A stretch of DNA of 64,000 nucleotides from NCBI RefSeq assembly GCF_004359215.1, contig NC_090615.1:7323457-7387456 (forward strand). The letters are read 5' to 3'. Below the pieces are notes generated by a model. It was not told the DNA's origin and searched no databases. It saw nothing but the letters and a program-made list of their open reading frames with translations. This document shows, piece by piece, positions 20,673 to 30,336 of this stretch (positions are counted from its first letter, which is position 1; every line of letters begins with the position of its first letter). The stretch is from Bremia lactucae. Lineage: Eukaryota; Oomycota; Peronosporomycetes; Peronosporales; Peronosporaceae. A program made the position numbers and the translations under genes.

Positions 20673-22645
20673 CTACTGAATCGAGCAGTACGACCAAAAT
20701 GACCTATTTTGGTTGCGCTGGCGAGACAAAATTGACTCCTGCGTAGCTACATCTAAGTGCCCGCGACCTCTAGCAAACCGTCGGAGACGAATCTCATTGT
20801 CTTCTCGGACTAAGTCGAGCTTGTCAGGGTTTTTCTTCAGATAGTTTTGCAATTGGGCCAAAGCTTTCTCGGTTTCGGTTTGTCCTTGCTTCTTATACTC
20901 CGACTTCGATATTAAATTGCTGTGACGGCCAGGTTTTTCAAAGTGATACCAAAAATACGCAATCGTGGCAATAATTTCAAACATGCGCGTAAGTGATACG
21001 AGCAGTATCAACAGCATCGACGTTTCGGTAGATGAAGTGCTGTAAAGCAACAACGTCAAACCCGCCAGCTTTAAGGAACGCGAAACAATGAGCTGCAAAT
21101 TTGTGAGTGGAGGCAGCTCATCGTTCAAATGGCCAATTTCTTCGATTTCGTCTTCATCTTGAGCTTGTATCCCCGTCTGTGCTGACGCCCCCCATTGATA
21201 CCACCACACAAGCCCACAACCAAAAATGGCGAAAAAAACAAAGTAAAATTTTCCCAAGTGCGGCACGCCGAAAAGAACCTCGCGATTCCATAAAAAGACG
21301 AGGTACGAGATCGCCCAAGATCCGAGTCGATATAGACTGGGCATGATCACGAAGCCGGTAACTGGAAGCGCCACTGTTGCCATAGATAATAAAGTCGATA
21401 CTAGCTGAGCGCCTGGTATCATCTTGGTAGTATTTCGAGCTTGGCGCTGAAAGAGATAAAGAGCGAGAAGCGCTGAACAAAAGATTCCTCCAGTCGCACC
21501 GAGAAAGTAGTGAAAAGAGCGCGAGCGCGAGAGCCATTCCGATAAATAAAACAACAGTAGGCCGAGAATAAAGTTTTGTGTGTATACCCAAGATAGATCT
21601 GCGATACAATCGAAAGAATTGTTAAAAGTGTGCACAAGAAATGGGACACGCAGGCAAGAATACGCACATGTATAAAAAGTAAATTGAAAGTCAAACTGTG
21701 GCGTTGGAGTCATTAGAAAAGGCTGAAGGGGGCCTGCCACAGTGATACATGGAGCATGATACGGACTGAGCTTTAGCATGCACGAATTTTTAGCTTCCAC
21801 TTCGCTGCACTTGATCGGACAGCCACCGACACAATCTTCACACGCCATTTTAGCTATCAACAAGAAAATGAAGTCTTGTGAGTGTTAAAAAAAGTCAGGA
21901 TCGACAATTATGCAACGTACACGCCAAATTAAGAAGACTTTCAATCAAGTTGACGACAAAAGCAGGCAGATATTTTTCAAGCGTCGGAGTCGAGTCCGCA
22001 GCCTTAAAGACACTACGACAAAGCAATCCTGGGGCCCTTTATAATAGCATACTTACAAGTTATGTATTGCTGACGTCTTGTAGCAAATACTCACCGTGCA
22101 AATGTAAAGCTCAACTTGTCCACTTTCGGACTTTCCACCACGACACGTAATTCGCTCCAGGCCCAAAAGACAGGCCGTAGCGGCCACACAGCACTCTGCA
22201 AGTACCACAGCGTGGCATTAATCATCTGAAAAAGCGCCTTCGCCTCGTGCGACTGGCCTAGCGTCTGAATCAGAGCAGGTTGTAGAGCGCTGTTTATAGA
22301 ATAGTCGAATATTCAAAACCTCTTCATCTTCTGCAGTAATTGCGACAGCATATGATTCCTTTACCTGTTCAAAGGATCCATGCGCATGCGTAGGGACGCA
22401 TTCTTGTAAAAGCAAAAGGTGTTCTGGTGACCCCACTCAATCACTTCGCGCGTATCCGTGACGCCTTCGTCCAACCATCGGAAATGTATGCGGTCGGCTT
22501 CGGTCGCCACTGGATCATAGGTAGTGACTTCATTAACATTGATAAATCGATATTATCAAACTAAGGTCATACTAGAAGGCTTTGCGGTGGACTGCGTGAG
22601 TGCGGGCACGCAGCAGAGCAGCGCAATGGCCATCCGCAGTTGCAT
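20673..22645 (-). CDS. NEMP/TMEM194-like multi-pass membrane protein, five exons
   Basis: I infer exons 22645-22573, 22509-22365, 22289-22095, 22036-21921 and 21853-20673, giving 569 aa. The introns are 63, 75, 58 and 67 nt, all GT-AG, and every junction keeps the frame. Exon 1 encodes a signal peptide (MQLRMAIALLCCVPALTQS). Residues 25-265 are lumenal, with WPLRPVFWAWSELRVVVES and a Cys-rich CEDCVGGCPIKC. About five membrane segments follow (for example GLLLFYLSEWL, FHYFLGATGGIFCSALLALY, FVFFAIFGCGLVWWYQ, LAGLTLLLYSTSS, LLILLVSLTRMF). The order and the LKLAGLTLLLYS block resemble NEMP nuclear-envelope proteins. The C-terminal tail is soluble with charged helices. The last exon alone could be mistaken for a 391-aa gene. 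The nuclear envelope location is inferred from the family. The exon 4 acceptor (AAAG) is the weakest junction. Confidence 0.8.
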
Positions 22646-22959
22646 CTTTTAACGCTTTCTAGCGAATGATCAACGCAATGTGTAAATTGTTAAGAAATGG
22701 TGTGTCTCACACAACATGAGCTTTCATTGAATTTGATAATTTCTTATCGGTTTTTGCTAAAATGAAGGGAGCTGGCATAGCCACACCCCTTTCGGTATAG
22801 CCACTCCCCACGTTTTGTTTTCATTGAATACAAATTACAGAATAATGACAACATATACTTATTTATAGCAGAGTCATTCCACTGATCGCAAAATCAACAG
22901 TCGCTCCTTTGAAATCGTCTTGAGAGACCCCTATCTGCTGGTAGGCGGCTCGGCACTTC
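22646..22959. other. Promoter side of the NEMP-like gene, then repeat remnants
   Basis: No gene is visible. From about 22905 the minus strand carries a scrap of the family B pre-RT linker (LPAD near 22940), so the host/repeat border lies around 22.9 kb. Confidence 0.4.
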
Positions 22960-23014
22960 TCGACCTAGGATCATCGTGTTGTCCCAAAGGGAGAACACGA
23001 TGATCCTAGGTCGA
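22960..23014. repeat. Inverted repeat with perfect 21-bp arms
   Basis: TCGACCTAGGATCATCGTGTT (22960-22980) and its exact reverse complement (22994-23014) flank a 13-bp spacer. It sits exactly at the join between an RT scrap and an LTR-like sequence, and may be a fold-back formed at a break. Confidence 0.8.
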
Positions 23015-23264
23015 TAATTTTATTATTTCTATGAGAGTAATAATAAAAATTATTTCCTGTGAGAGAAAATAAAGAAAGAAGTACAAATTATTATATTTTA
23101 TTAATTTTGACTTAATAAGTTCCAATATTACCAAATTTGTTAATATTGAGGCAACAAGACATTAGTTCTGTTGATTGGTTGATTTAAATTTATCAATCCC
23201 ACAAATCGTTACAAGACACGATAATGCGGCGCGCAACGAGGCGCTCTTCATAATTAGCTATTAA

Positions 23265-23272
23265 TATATTAA
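23265..23272. repeat. Left target duplication of the MULE
   Basis: TATATTAA precedes the element and is repeated exactly at 24326-24333. Eight bases fit hAT or Mutator-like elements; the long terminal inverted repeats favour Mutator-like. Confidence 0.85.
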
Positions 23273-24325
23273 GGGAAATGATATTGCCACCCGACTTTTT
23301 CTTATGGCTACCCGACTTTTTATTGCTATAACCGTTAGTACGTTCACCCCATTGGCTACTGTCTGGCATGCCTATTGGCTACTGTTTCGTGTCCCGTCTA
23401 CACATGTATGTACAGTGCCCTACCAGACATAATGGAACGATGCCAGTTTTAATTTGTAGTCACATACAGAACCGCCTTTTTGGAACCACTCGTTAATTCT
23501 GTTCAGAGTTAAGTTCGAAATTGGCGGCAGAAATTACTTTGATAATTCAGTTAACTGCTAATAGGCCTATGGAAGGATGTGTGGAGGTTGAAAGGCAAAG
23601 GAAGTGAATTTTCACCCAATCGAATAGTAAAAAGTAATAAAACTGATTCCATCTGCATTTAAATCTCAAATCTTGAGCGACCACATGTTGTCAACAACTG
23701 CGTCTCTTATTCCCGAGCAATCGCGCTTGAGCTTGACCTAGAACGGGCACTCATAATTCCTGGATTTTTGCACTGGCCTGCCGTTTTCGTGGGCTTTGCT
23801 GATGTATTCTCCGTGGTGTTTGCAGGCATAGATCACGTCCTTCAACGGCTTGTCAGACCCTTTACCAAAGCGGTGAGAACGAAGTTTCATCAAGTCAAAT
23901 TGTTCCATCTCTGCGTGCTCAAACATGGCCTGTTATACCGCCTCGACTGACGGGTACGTGAGCTCCTGAGGATGTGCGAGAGACATGATGTTGACAAAGG
24001 GTAGTAGCGAAATTGTGAAGCAGGTTTTAAGTAGGGAGAATCTACGAGAAATTAAACAAAGCTTTGTATTCTGCTTCAAATTCCTCGCGTGGTAGGGGGG
24101 GGGGTTATATTGCTCTAGCCAATTGAATTAACCGTAGGTATATTATGTGCCTATGGATCCCCCACGGGTACATGTTGTAGACGTGACGCGAGACAGTACC
24201 AATGGGCATGCCAGACAGGAGCCAATGGGGTGGACGTATTAACGGTCGAGTAGCAATTAAAAGTCGGGTAGCAATAAAAAAGTCGGGTAGCAATAAAAAA
24301 AAGTCGGGTAGCAATATCATTTCCC
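23273..24325. mobile_element. Mutator-like element, 1053 bp, with long TIRs and 8-bp TSD
   Basis: The element starts GGGAAATGATATTGC and ends with the reverse complement GCAATATCATTTCCC. The terminal inverted repeats extend roughly 150 bp (23273 to about 23420; about 24170 to 24325). They include three copies of a CCCGACTTTTT motif on the right and two on the left, and a CATTGGCT...GTCTGGCATGCC block. Long TIRs plus an 8-bp target duplication are typical of MULEs. Inside is only a broken N-terminal piece of a protein, so the element is non-autonomous. It inserted into an LTR. Confidence 0.85.
23690..23988 (-). pseudogene. Relic of a MULE protein N-terminus
   Basis: Read from the ATG at 23988 (MSLAHPQELTYPSVEAV), the frame has a TAA at about codon 18. 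It then runs 62 codons (MEQFDLMKLRSHRFGKG, VIYACKHHGEYISKA, SRNYECPF), reaches a TAG, and continues VKLKRDCSGIRDAV. The Cys/His spacing and the closing CPF resemble the FAR1/MULE N-terminal zinc domain that binds the TIRs. No catalytic core is left within the element. Confidence 0.55.
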
Positions 24326-24565
24326 TATATTAAAGTCACTAGATAGGATATCGTTACGTAGGGGCTGATATTTTGTACACAGTTTTACTTTTTCTTTCTA
24401 CTAAAGCCTTATTATGGAGCTCTGGTAGCTAAGACTTCTTAGCTACTTGTAAATCTCATCTGCTCGTCAGTGTACGTGAAGTTAATCGAGGCACCTCACC
24501 TTTACTGTTATTAGTGTGGGTTGACTAGAATTGTTGTCAGTACTATCGAAAGGTGCCCCGTTACA

Positions 24566-25009
24566 GCTTCAGTACTAGCCAATTAAGTGAAGGTGAGGTG
24601 CCTCCGAATACTTCACGTACACGATGTGGAGAGGAAGGTATAAAGTAGCCAATGAGTCTTAGCTACTAAAGGCCAATACTTAAGGCATGGAGAAAAAGTA
24701 AAGCAAAATTAATTATTTTAGCTCTCGCGTAACGATGCTCTTATCTACTGACTTAAATATATCATAAATGAAATTATGTATTGTTAATTCGTGTGGAGTT
24801 AGCTCACCTGTCACTCTGGTGAGATTCACGTAGTGACCCACCGTTGTGCATTTGATGCACACAGATGTATTCACATTAAAGGGGATGACGTCTAGCGTCA
24901 TCTGCGAGCTGAGGCATTTAGAACAATACGTTCGCCATGCAGAGATGCACATTTACAGAGATGAATTCTACTAAGTATATAAATCAGTCTTAAACTTACT
25001 GTATAGTAC
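24566..25009. repeat. Nested LTR and leader pieces
   Basis: The stretch 24566-24700 looks like LTR sequence in the opposite orientation (ACTTCACGTACACGATGTG, as at 55690 and 62205). From 24790 to 25000 it resembles 1610-1830, the leader of a family B element. It therefore joins parts of at least two LTR elements. Confidence 0.5.
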
Positions 25010-25039
25010 ACATTGCGCTCAAGAAGATGGAAAACCGCT

Positions 25040-25300
25040 TCCGTCACTTGTTTGTAGGTACAAGTTCGTTGGGTTTTGTCGCCTTTGGCGCCCACTAACT
25101 CACGCCTGAGCTCATCCGGAGTCTTAATGACGGACTCCGCCGCAGCATGGCTACGAGCCTCGGAAGCGGGCATTCGCTGTCCGAGCACAACCGCCTCAAA
25201 CTGCTCCAACTGAGCAACATGTTTCTCAGGAGGAATGTCCAAATGCCTGGCCAGGGCTTGCTCACCAAGTCTCTGCCGCAAGTGCTCAGCCACCATTTGA
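25040..25300 (-). pseudogene. Family B gag N-terminus, inverted
   Basis: The minus strand encodes VAEHLRQRLGEQALARHL and HVAQLEQFEAVVLGQRMP, then SVIKTPDELRRELV. The same sequence is on the plus strand at 51660-51800 (EVAEHLAQGLGEQALARLL). Here it points away from the rest of gag, which continues on the plus strand at 25460. An inversion or two separate insertions would explain this. Confidence 0.65.
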
Positions 25301-25459
25301 AGAGGTAGGGGGAATTAGACCAATCAACGTTAAGGATCATCCCCACTGACACACTCATTAAAAGGGTACTACTAGTGCTACGAAGTGTATGCGACCTCGC
25401 ACTACAGCCCACACACTTTTAAGCACAGCGAAGAAGCGTTTTCACCGTCTTCTCTTATG

Positions 25460-26290
25460 TGCAGTGAGGTAGCAGGCTCGGAACGAGGCTCTCCACAGGA
25501 CTGTTGAGACGCCCTCTGCCCGGCCGCATCAGCCGAGGCTCATTCGGATGGACCCGCTCAAGTTCGATGGAACTGCAGCGCACACGATTGTCCACTGGAT
25601 TTTAGCCGTGGAGCAATGCGGTGTCGCGCAACTCATCGAGGACAACAGCCGGATGGTGTCGTACGCCATGTCGCATCTGCACGGTAAGGCCTCAGAGTGG
25701 GCTTACTCGGCGCTTATGGCGGACAGAATGGCGTTCCCTACATAAGCGATCTTCAAGGAAAAAAACATTCGCGCCATGTACCAGCCGCCGAACAACGAAG
25801 TGTTGCTTCAGGCGCGCCTCTTTGGACCGCGACAGGCGAAGCGATCTCTGCAAGAGTATGTGCAAGAGATGCGCTCGCTGTCGGCGTCCATTACTGTAGG
25901 TCAGATCCCGGAGCACATTAAGGTGCCCATGTTTTTGAACGAACTACGGCATGGCCCATCGCAACAGGTCCTTTTCAGAAAGGTGCCATCGACGATGGAA
26001 AAGGCAATCCAAATTGCCTTAGTTGAGGAGCAATCCTACAGCTGTGTCTCGGCGATAGCTTGGTATAAGCCGTCGGCCGAGAGGTCAGATGCCACTCCCT
26101 TGAAGTTGGGCAATGCAGACGTGGTCTGTTTAAAATGCGGGCAAGCGCGGCCATATGATGGCTCTTTGCTATGCCAGGGTCCCTGTTGGGGCGAAGACGC
26201 CCAGCAAGAGGACTCCCTACCCAAAGGGCGACGGCAAGAACTTGCGTGCGAGATGCCTGAGTTCTGCATCAACGACTGAGGGGTCGGGAA
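25460..26290 (+). pseudogene. Family B gag, capsid and zinc-knuckle part
   Basis: The pieces are HTIVHWILAVEQCGVAQLIE (25580), a frame to 25745, then AMYQPPNNEVLLQARLFG to 26279 (167 codons) with QEYVQEMRSLSASITVGQIP and VVCLKCGQARPYDGSLLCQ, a damaged CCHC knuckle. A TAA at 25743-25745 and a frameshift around 25745-25780 break it. This is the best preserved copy of the C-terminal capsid in the window. No protease follows. Confidence 0.85.
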
Positions 26291-26339
26291 ATGCAGAAGT
26301 GCAGTAGGGTCGAAATGCCCTAATGATGCGGACTCTGAA

Positions 26340-26640
26340 GCTACCCCTAAGCTCAAAGTTGTACAATGATTCGCGCTTGCGCATCATGTATGAGTGCCCA
26401 AAGACCAACAAGTGGACATCGTGGACGTGAGACAACTTATCTTACAGCAAGTCACGACATTTACTGGCCATGCCAGTATCAATTCTTGCGCAAGTACATT
26501 CGTGCTTGCGAGGTATGTCAACGGGTGAAGCCCCGCCGTGTACCTCTTTAACCTCTCCCACTTCGGCAGAATGTTGGCAGTCCGTATCTATGGACTTCGT
26601 TTTCGGATTTCCCGAAGACGAACAGCATCAGCGACGACAT
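26340..26640 (+). pseudogene. Family A integrase fragment
   Basis: The pieces are SGHRGRETTYLTASHDIYWP, KYIRACEVCQRVKP (26490-26540) and, in another frame, SVSMDFVFGFPEDE (26577-26620). This is the HHCC finger and the start of the catalytic core. It follows family B gag directly, so protease and RT are missing and the join is between two elements. Confidence 0.75.
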
Positions 26641-27880
26641 CAAGTCGTCCTGGTTTATATTCTACGGAGAAATTATACGCCGCGAAGAAGGAAAGACACC
26701 TCGCCATTCTTTGCGAGTGGTGTGGGCTATTTACGGCCGTGCATAATGACGCATGGTCCGCATATACGTTGTACAATCTATCTCCTAGGAGGTAGATCCT
26801 AAATTTAGCCAATGCATATTTCATGGCAAGGAGTTCCTTGTCATGCACTGGGTAATTGCGTTCAGCTGGTTGCAGCTGACGCGATTGGTAACAGACGACG
26901 CGCTCCGCGCCATCTGTATCGTATTGCATTAACGCACAGCCGATTGCGAAATCGCTGGCGTCACAGACCACATGGAATGGTCTGTCTTGATCTGCAATCG
27001 CCAAGATAGGCGATTGCATCAAGCTTTGCTTGATATCTTCAAAGGAACGCTGACAATCAGCGTGCCATAACCATTCTCCGTCTTTTTTGAAGAGACGAGA
27101 GAGATGATCTGCCTTCTCAACATAATTGCGGGAGTTCTTGTGCAAGTACGCCGCTAGCCCAAGGAACTTTCTAAGTCCCTTGACATCGACTGGAAATGGC
27201 CAGTCGGTAATTGCCTTGATCTTTTCGGGATCAGGGCGCACGCCGTGTTTACCGACGATGCACCCAAGAAGTGTTTTTTCGCTTGCAGCGAATATGCACT
27301 TCTCGAGATTTGCGTGCAACATGTGCTTTTGCATAAATGTAAAAATCTGACGAACGTGATTTTTATGAACTTCCACGTCCGCCTTTCTGTCAATTGTCTG
27401 ACTATGGACGAAAAAATCGTCAAAATAACTCGGTGCGAATTTTTGCACCGGACTCAACGGATTCGTTACGCATCTGTTGAAAGTTGCAGGAGCGTTACTA
27501 AGCTCCTGTGGCATTAATAGCTTTTTCCAAAGCATCCCACTGGGAGTGCTCACTGCTGTGTACGGGATGTCTTGTTCACGCATAAGGATCTGATAAAATT
27601 CATCCATCAGATCCATAGACGGAAAGATGGTACTCTTAGACATACCATCTATGATTACGTCTTTTCTAGGTATCGGCGTTTGAGCCGGTACCGTTGCAGC
27701 ATTCAGTTTATTAAATGCGTGCACTATCCGCCACCCTCCTGTCGCCTTCGGCACACAGAAGGTTGGAGAGCTATGTGGGGAGGTTGACCTCCTTTCATGG
27801 CCCGCTTTTACGCGACCGGTAAAGAATTTATCGATCGCAAGTACTTCTTCACGTGGCAGTGGCCACTGCTTCACTGACAC
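26588..27880 (-). CDS. Gypsy family A reverse transcriptase/RNase H, 430-codon open frame
   Basis: This is the longest open pol piece in the window. From 27880 it encodes the RT fingers (KFFTGRVKAGHERRS, ATGGWRIVHAFNKLNAATVP) and palm with SMDLMDEFYQILMREQDIP and TPSGMLWKKLLMPQELSNAP. The catalytic box reads SYFDDFFVHS. The connection (LLGCIVGKHGVRPDPEKIK, VKGLRKFLGLAAYLHK) and RNase H (FHVVCDASDFAIGCAL, DKELLAMKYALAKFR, EYKPGRLDVVADAV) follow. Both Asp of the FDD box and the first RNase H Asp are kept, so the active site may be intact. However, DEFYQ replaces the usual DGFYQ, and the start and end are cut: the frame ends in unrelated residues at a junction with plus-strand integrase. It is listed as a coding fragment, probably not an active gene. 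Confidence 0.8.
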   Translation of the reverse strand: MSVKQWPLPREEVLAIDKFFTGRVKAGHERRSTSPHSSPTFCVPKATGGWRIVHAFNKLNAATVPAQTPIPRKDVIIDGMSKSTIFPSMDLMDEFYQILMREQDIPYTAVSTPSGMLWKKLLMPQELSNAPATFNRCVTNPLSPVQKFAPSYFDDFFVHSQTIDRKADVEVHKNHVRQIFTFMQKHMLHANLEKCIFAASEKTLLGCIVGKHGVRPDPEKIKAITDWPFPVDVKGLRKFLGLAAYLHKNSRNYVEKADHLSRLFKKDGEWLWHADCQRSFEDIKQSLMQSPILAIADQDRPFHVVCDASDFAIGCALMQYDTDGAERVVCYQSRQLQPAERNYPVHDKELLAMKYALAKFRIYLLGDRLYNVYADHASLCTAVNSPHHSQRMARCLSFFAAYNFSVEYKPGRLDVVADAVRLREIRKRSP

Positions 27881-27960
27881 AGTACTTCGAGCCCGGTTTG
27901 AGCTCGATCTAATGTCGAGTGCCTTAATCCATAGGCAACTCGCATGGAACTATCTAGGGA
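27881..27960 (-). pseudogene. Pre-RT linker scrap
   Basis: This continues the RT frame upstream on the minus strand, matching 59370-59430 and 61140-61190. It ends where plus-strand integrase sequence begins at about 27960. Confidence 0.45.
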
Positions 27961-28565
27961 ATACAAGGACTCGCTCGAGCAAAAAAAAAGTTTAGCTCTT
28001 GCTCATCACGCATTAGCACTAAGGTCAATGCGAAAGATACTAATGTTGATTTAATTTACATTGAGGTGGACAAACTCAGTAATAACAATAATGTTATTAC
28101 TGACTTTAATAACGATGCTGAAAGACTTAACATCAAAAAGAAAATTATTAATGAGAACGATAATACTCTTAATAACGAATAGATTTAAATACCGCAGTGC
28201 GAGCCGGTCGCACTGAAAACAAAAAAAGAGATAGCAGGTAATTTTTTTTGGCTTGAGAAGCATGGGTCCGTCTTGTACAGGAGTCCATCGCTGATGCGGT
28301 GGACCAACAGAAACGGAAGACAACATACCATCAATTAATTCTAATAACCCAGTCGTACTGTCTACGGTTGACCTTCTGAAACATGTCGTGATGAAGGCAG
28401 TGATAAATTACTGCCCAGGTATATTGGGCCGTTTTGTGTTCTACATCGCTGCCTCGTGGTATGCGTGCGCGCATCCTACGTTTTATGTTGGGTATCTATG
28501 GGTACGAGGCTTCTTCCAATTCCGGGTTACACCGGAACGGTCGAGGGCATCGCCAAAGCCTGATG
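27961..28565 (+). pseudogene. Integrase linker and C-terminal domain, family A
   Basis: The first part (to about 28330) encodes an Asn/Asp/Lys-rich segment (EVDKLSNNNNVITDFNNDAE) between core and C-terminal domain. The second part has the C-terminal module, damaged (YCPGILGRFVF, HPTFYVG; 28388-28500). A stop near 28180 and frameshifts are present. It overlaps the aORF end on the minus strand. Confidence 0.65.
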
Positions 28566-30192
28566 GTTTCGAGCCAAAGCCTTGTTGTCTCGGAACATAG
28601 TCTGATTCTCTTGAACCAGACGATCCACTCTTTCCTTCAAGGAAGAGATCTTCTGACGAGCTGTCACCAGCTCGTTTTGAAGGGACTGACATGTCCTCTT
28701 GTTCGCCATTTGTTCAGTCGCAACCTGCGCACAATTTTTCATATGGTCACGAAACACATTGTCGACAGTCACCGCTAACTCGCTGCGATGGGCTCGCTCG
28801 TGATCAAGATCCTCCTTTAGATAATAAGAGGAGTGGTCCAATCACGATGTTGATTCGGGCTCGTCAAATGAGTCGATCCCGATTCCCCCCCCTCCACATC
28901 CGTTGACAAATTCGAGTGATGAGAAGCATTTTCATGTTGAAAGCTTCTTGAACCGCCGTGAGGTAAAGGGGGTTCGAACGAGTCATCTCGTTCGTTGGCG
29001 AGGGTATCCACCCTCGCATGATAGTTAGGAACCTCGTTCCCAACTGATGTTGGACGGGTCTCGTCTTGCAGTACGATGAGAACATCCGCCTCGACAGAGA
29101 GTCCATCAAGAACGAACGTTTCCCGCGCTCGTAATAGTATTGAAGGTTCTCAATCCCTTGATGCATCTTGTTAGATGAGCGTCCTCAAATGAGAATCTTT
29201 AAGGGAATATTTCTTTGCTCTCTACCTCAAGCTTTGGGGTACATGCTTCTTTAGAGGCATGACCTGCCCCTTTAAAACAGCATTGACATGAGTCCCCCCA
29301 CGAAAGGCAAGGAATTCCTGCCTGTCTAGACAAACGTTGTAGCTTATAGTGTGCACCGACTACGGTCCGTTTCTCGAACCGTTCACGGAGAGCATTTAGC
29401 TTGTCAGGCCTATGTTTTGCATATTGAGCACAAAGGCTGTCCAAGCTTGGAGCAAAGGTTTGCATCCTTCCCCCGCATAGAAGAGTACTACCGATGCCGA
29501 TAAAGAATTCCGTCTCATTCTCACCAGTGAAGCCTGGCTGAGTCAAATAACGGAATGTGATATCGATCGTTGTCATACCAGACCAACGAATTAGGTTATT
29601 CTTCGAGGGGAAACTATGTCTATTTTCAGGAGCGAGCCGCAACGTTTTGCGATTCCTCTCTTGATGGCGCATGTTAACGTTAACTTGGCCCTTGAAGCAA
29701 TCCCTAGAATCACTCCTTTCCTGGCGTATGCAAACTAGCACCACCAGTAACACTCTTCCCTACAGATCACTTAGTTTCTAGTGACGTATACTTAGTCACC
29801 AGAGTGATCATCGCCCACGAAGTCACCATCCGATGACTCCCCACCAAACTCGTCATCACCTCTTAGGTTGTCACATTAGAAACCAAAGGTTTAACGGACT
29901 CGTCCTTAGGTGATCCGGCGGCATTTACAGTAGCCACTGAGTCGGGCGGTGCCGGTGACTTGGTCCAGTCACCTACAATTGGTGTAGCAGGTGACTTGTC
30001 ACCGTCACCTGCAATTATATTATCAGATGACATATCTCAGTCACCTTCAATTGGGGTAGGAGGTTACGTATTCCACACAGTCGACGCATTAGCGTCTACT
30101 TAAACATTTGCAATACTAACAGCTGCACTAATCCGTGCAGCTGCCAGCTTTGCGGCCTCACGGGCCACGCGCACAGACTTGTTTGTCGCCAT
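28527..30192 (-). pseudogene. Antisense ORF (aORF) of family A, most complete copy
   Basis: On the minus strand from the ATG at 30192 (MATNKSVRVAREAAKLAAAR) the protein continues in one dominant frame with scattered stops and shifts. The N-terminus is a basic helix. An acidic Thr/Pro/Asp stretch follows (PATPIVGDWTKSPAPPDSV, GESSDGDF). Then a 184-codon open piece (29753-29199) has FTGENETEFFIGIGSTLL, SLCAQYAKHRPDKLNALRE and a Cys cluster (CLSWGDSCQCCFKGAG). A Gly/Ser/His-rich part precedes a coiled coil (ELVTARQKISSLKERVDRL, 28640-28700). The frame sits between integrase (plus strand, overlapping by about 40-100 bp) and the 3' LTR at 30337. I do not know the protein; the Cys cluster might bind zinc or RNA. 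Confidence 0.55.
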
Positions 30193-30336
30193 GTTGATCT
30201 CGGTCAAAATCAATAAGGCAAATAATAACGGTATTTTGATTAAAATCAATAATGCAAAATTACACGGAAAGACATAATAGTATTTCCGGTCACCCTACAT
30301 CAGTCGCAATAGTGACTGTTAGTTAAGGTGGGGTGA
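30193..30336 (+). other. 3' non-coding end of family A with polypurine tract
   Basis: AAGGTGGGGTGA (30325-30336) directly precedes the LTR and is a good polypurine tract for plus-strand priming. The equivalent GATTAAGGGGTGGTGGTGA lies before the LTR at 50860. A small repeat CAGTCGCAATAGTGACTG lies just upstream. Confidence 0.55.

Larger units (their letters stand above)
23015..24565 (+). repeat. LTR interrupted by a MULE insertion
   Basis: The two flanks of the MULE (23015-23272 and 24326-24565) together match the LTR at 50860-51317. They share the TTTATTAATTTTGACTTAA block, TTAGATATTAATA-like sequence, CGTTACG and the end AAAGGTGCCCCGTTACA. The LTR start is missing or altered by the inverted repeat at 22960. 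Confidence 0.7.

Noticed and set aside
22218..22436. Independent 72-codon minus-strand gene
   Set aside because: The frame spans an intron of the NEMP-like gene; parts of it are better explained by exons 2 and 3 in other frames.
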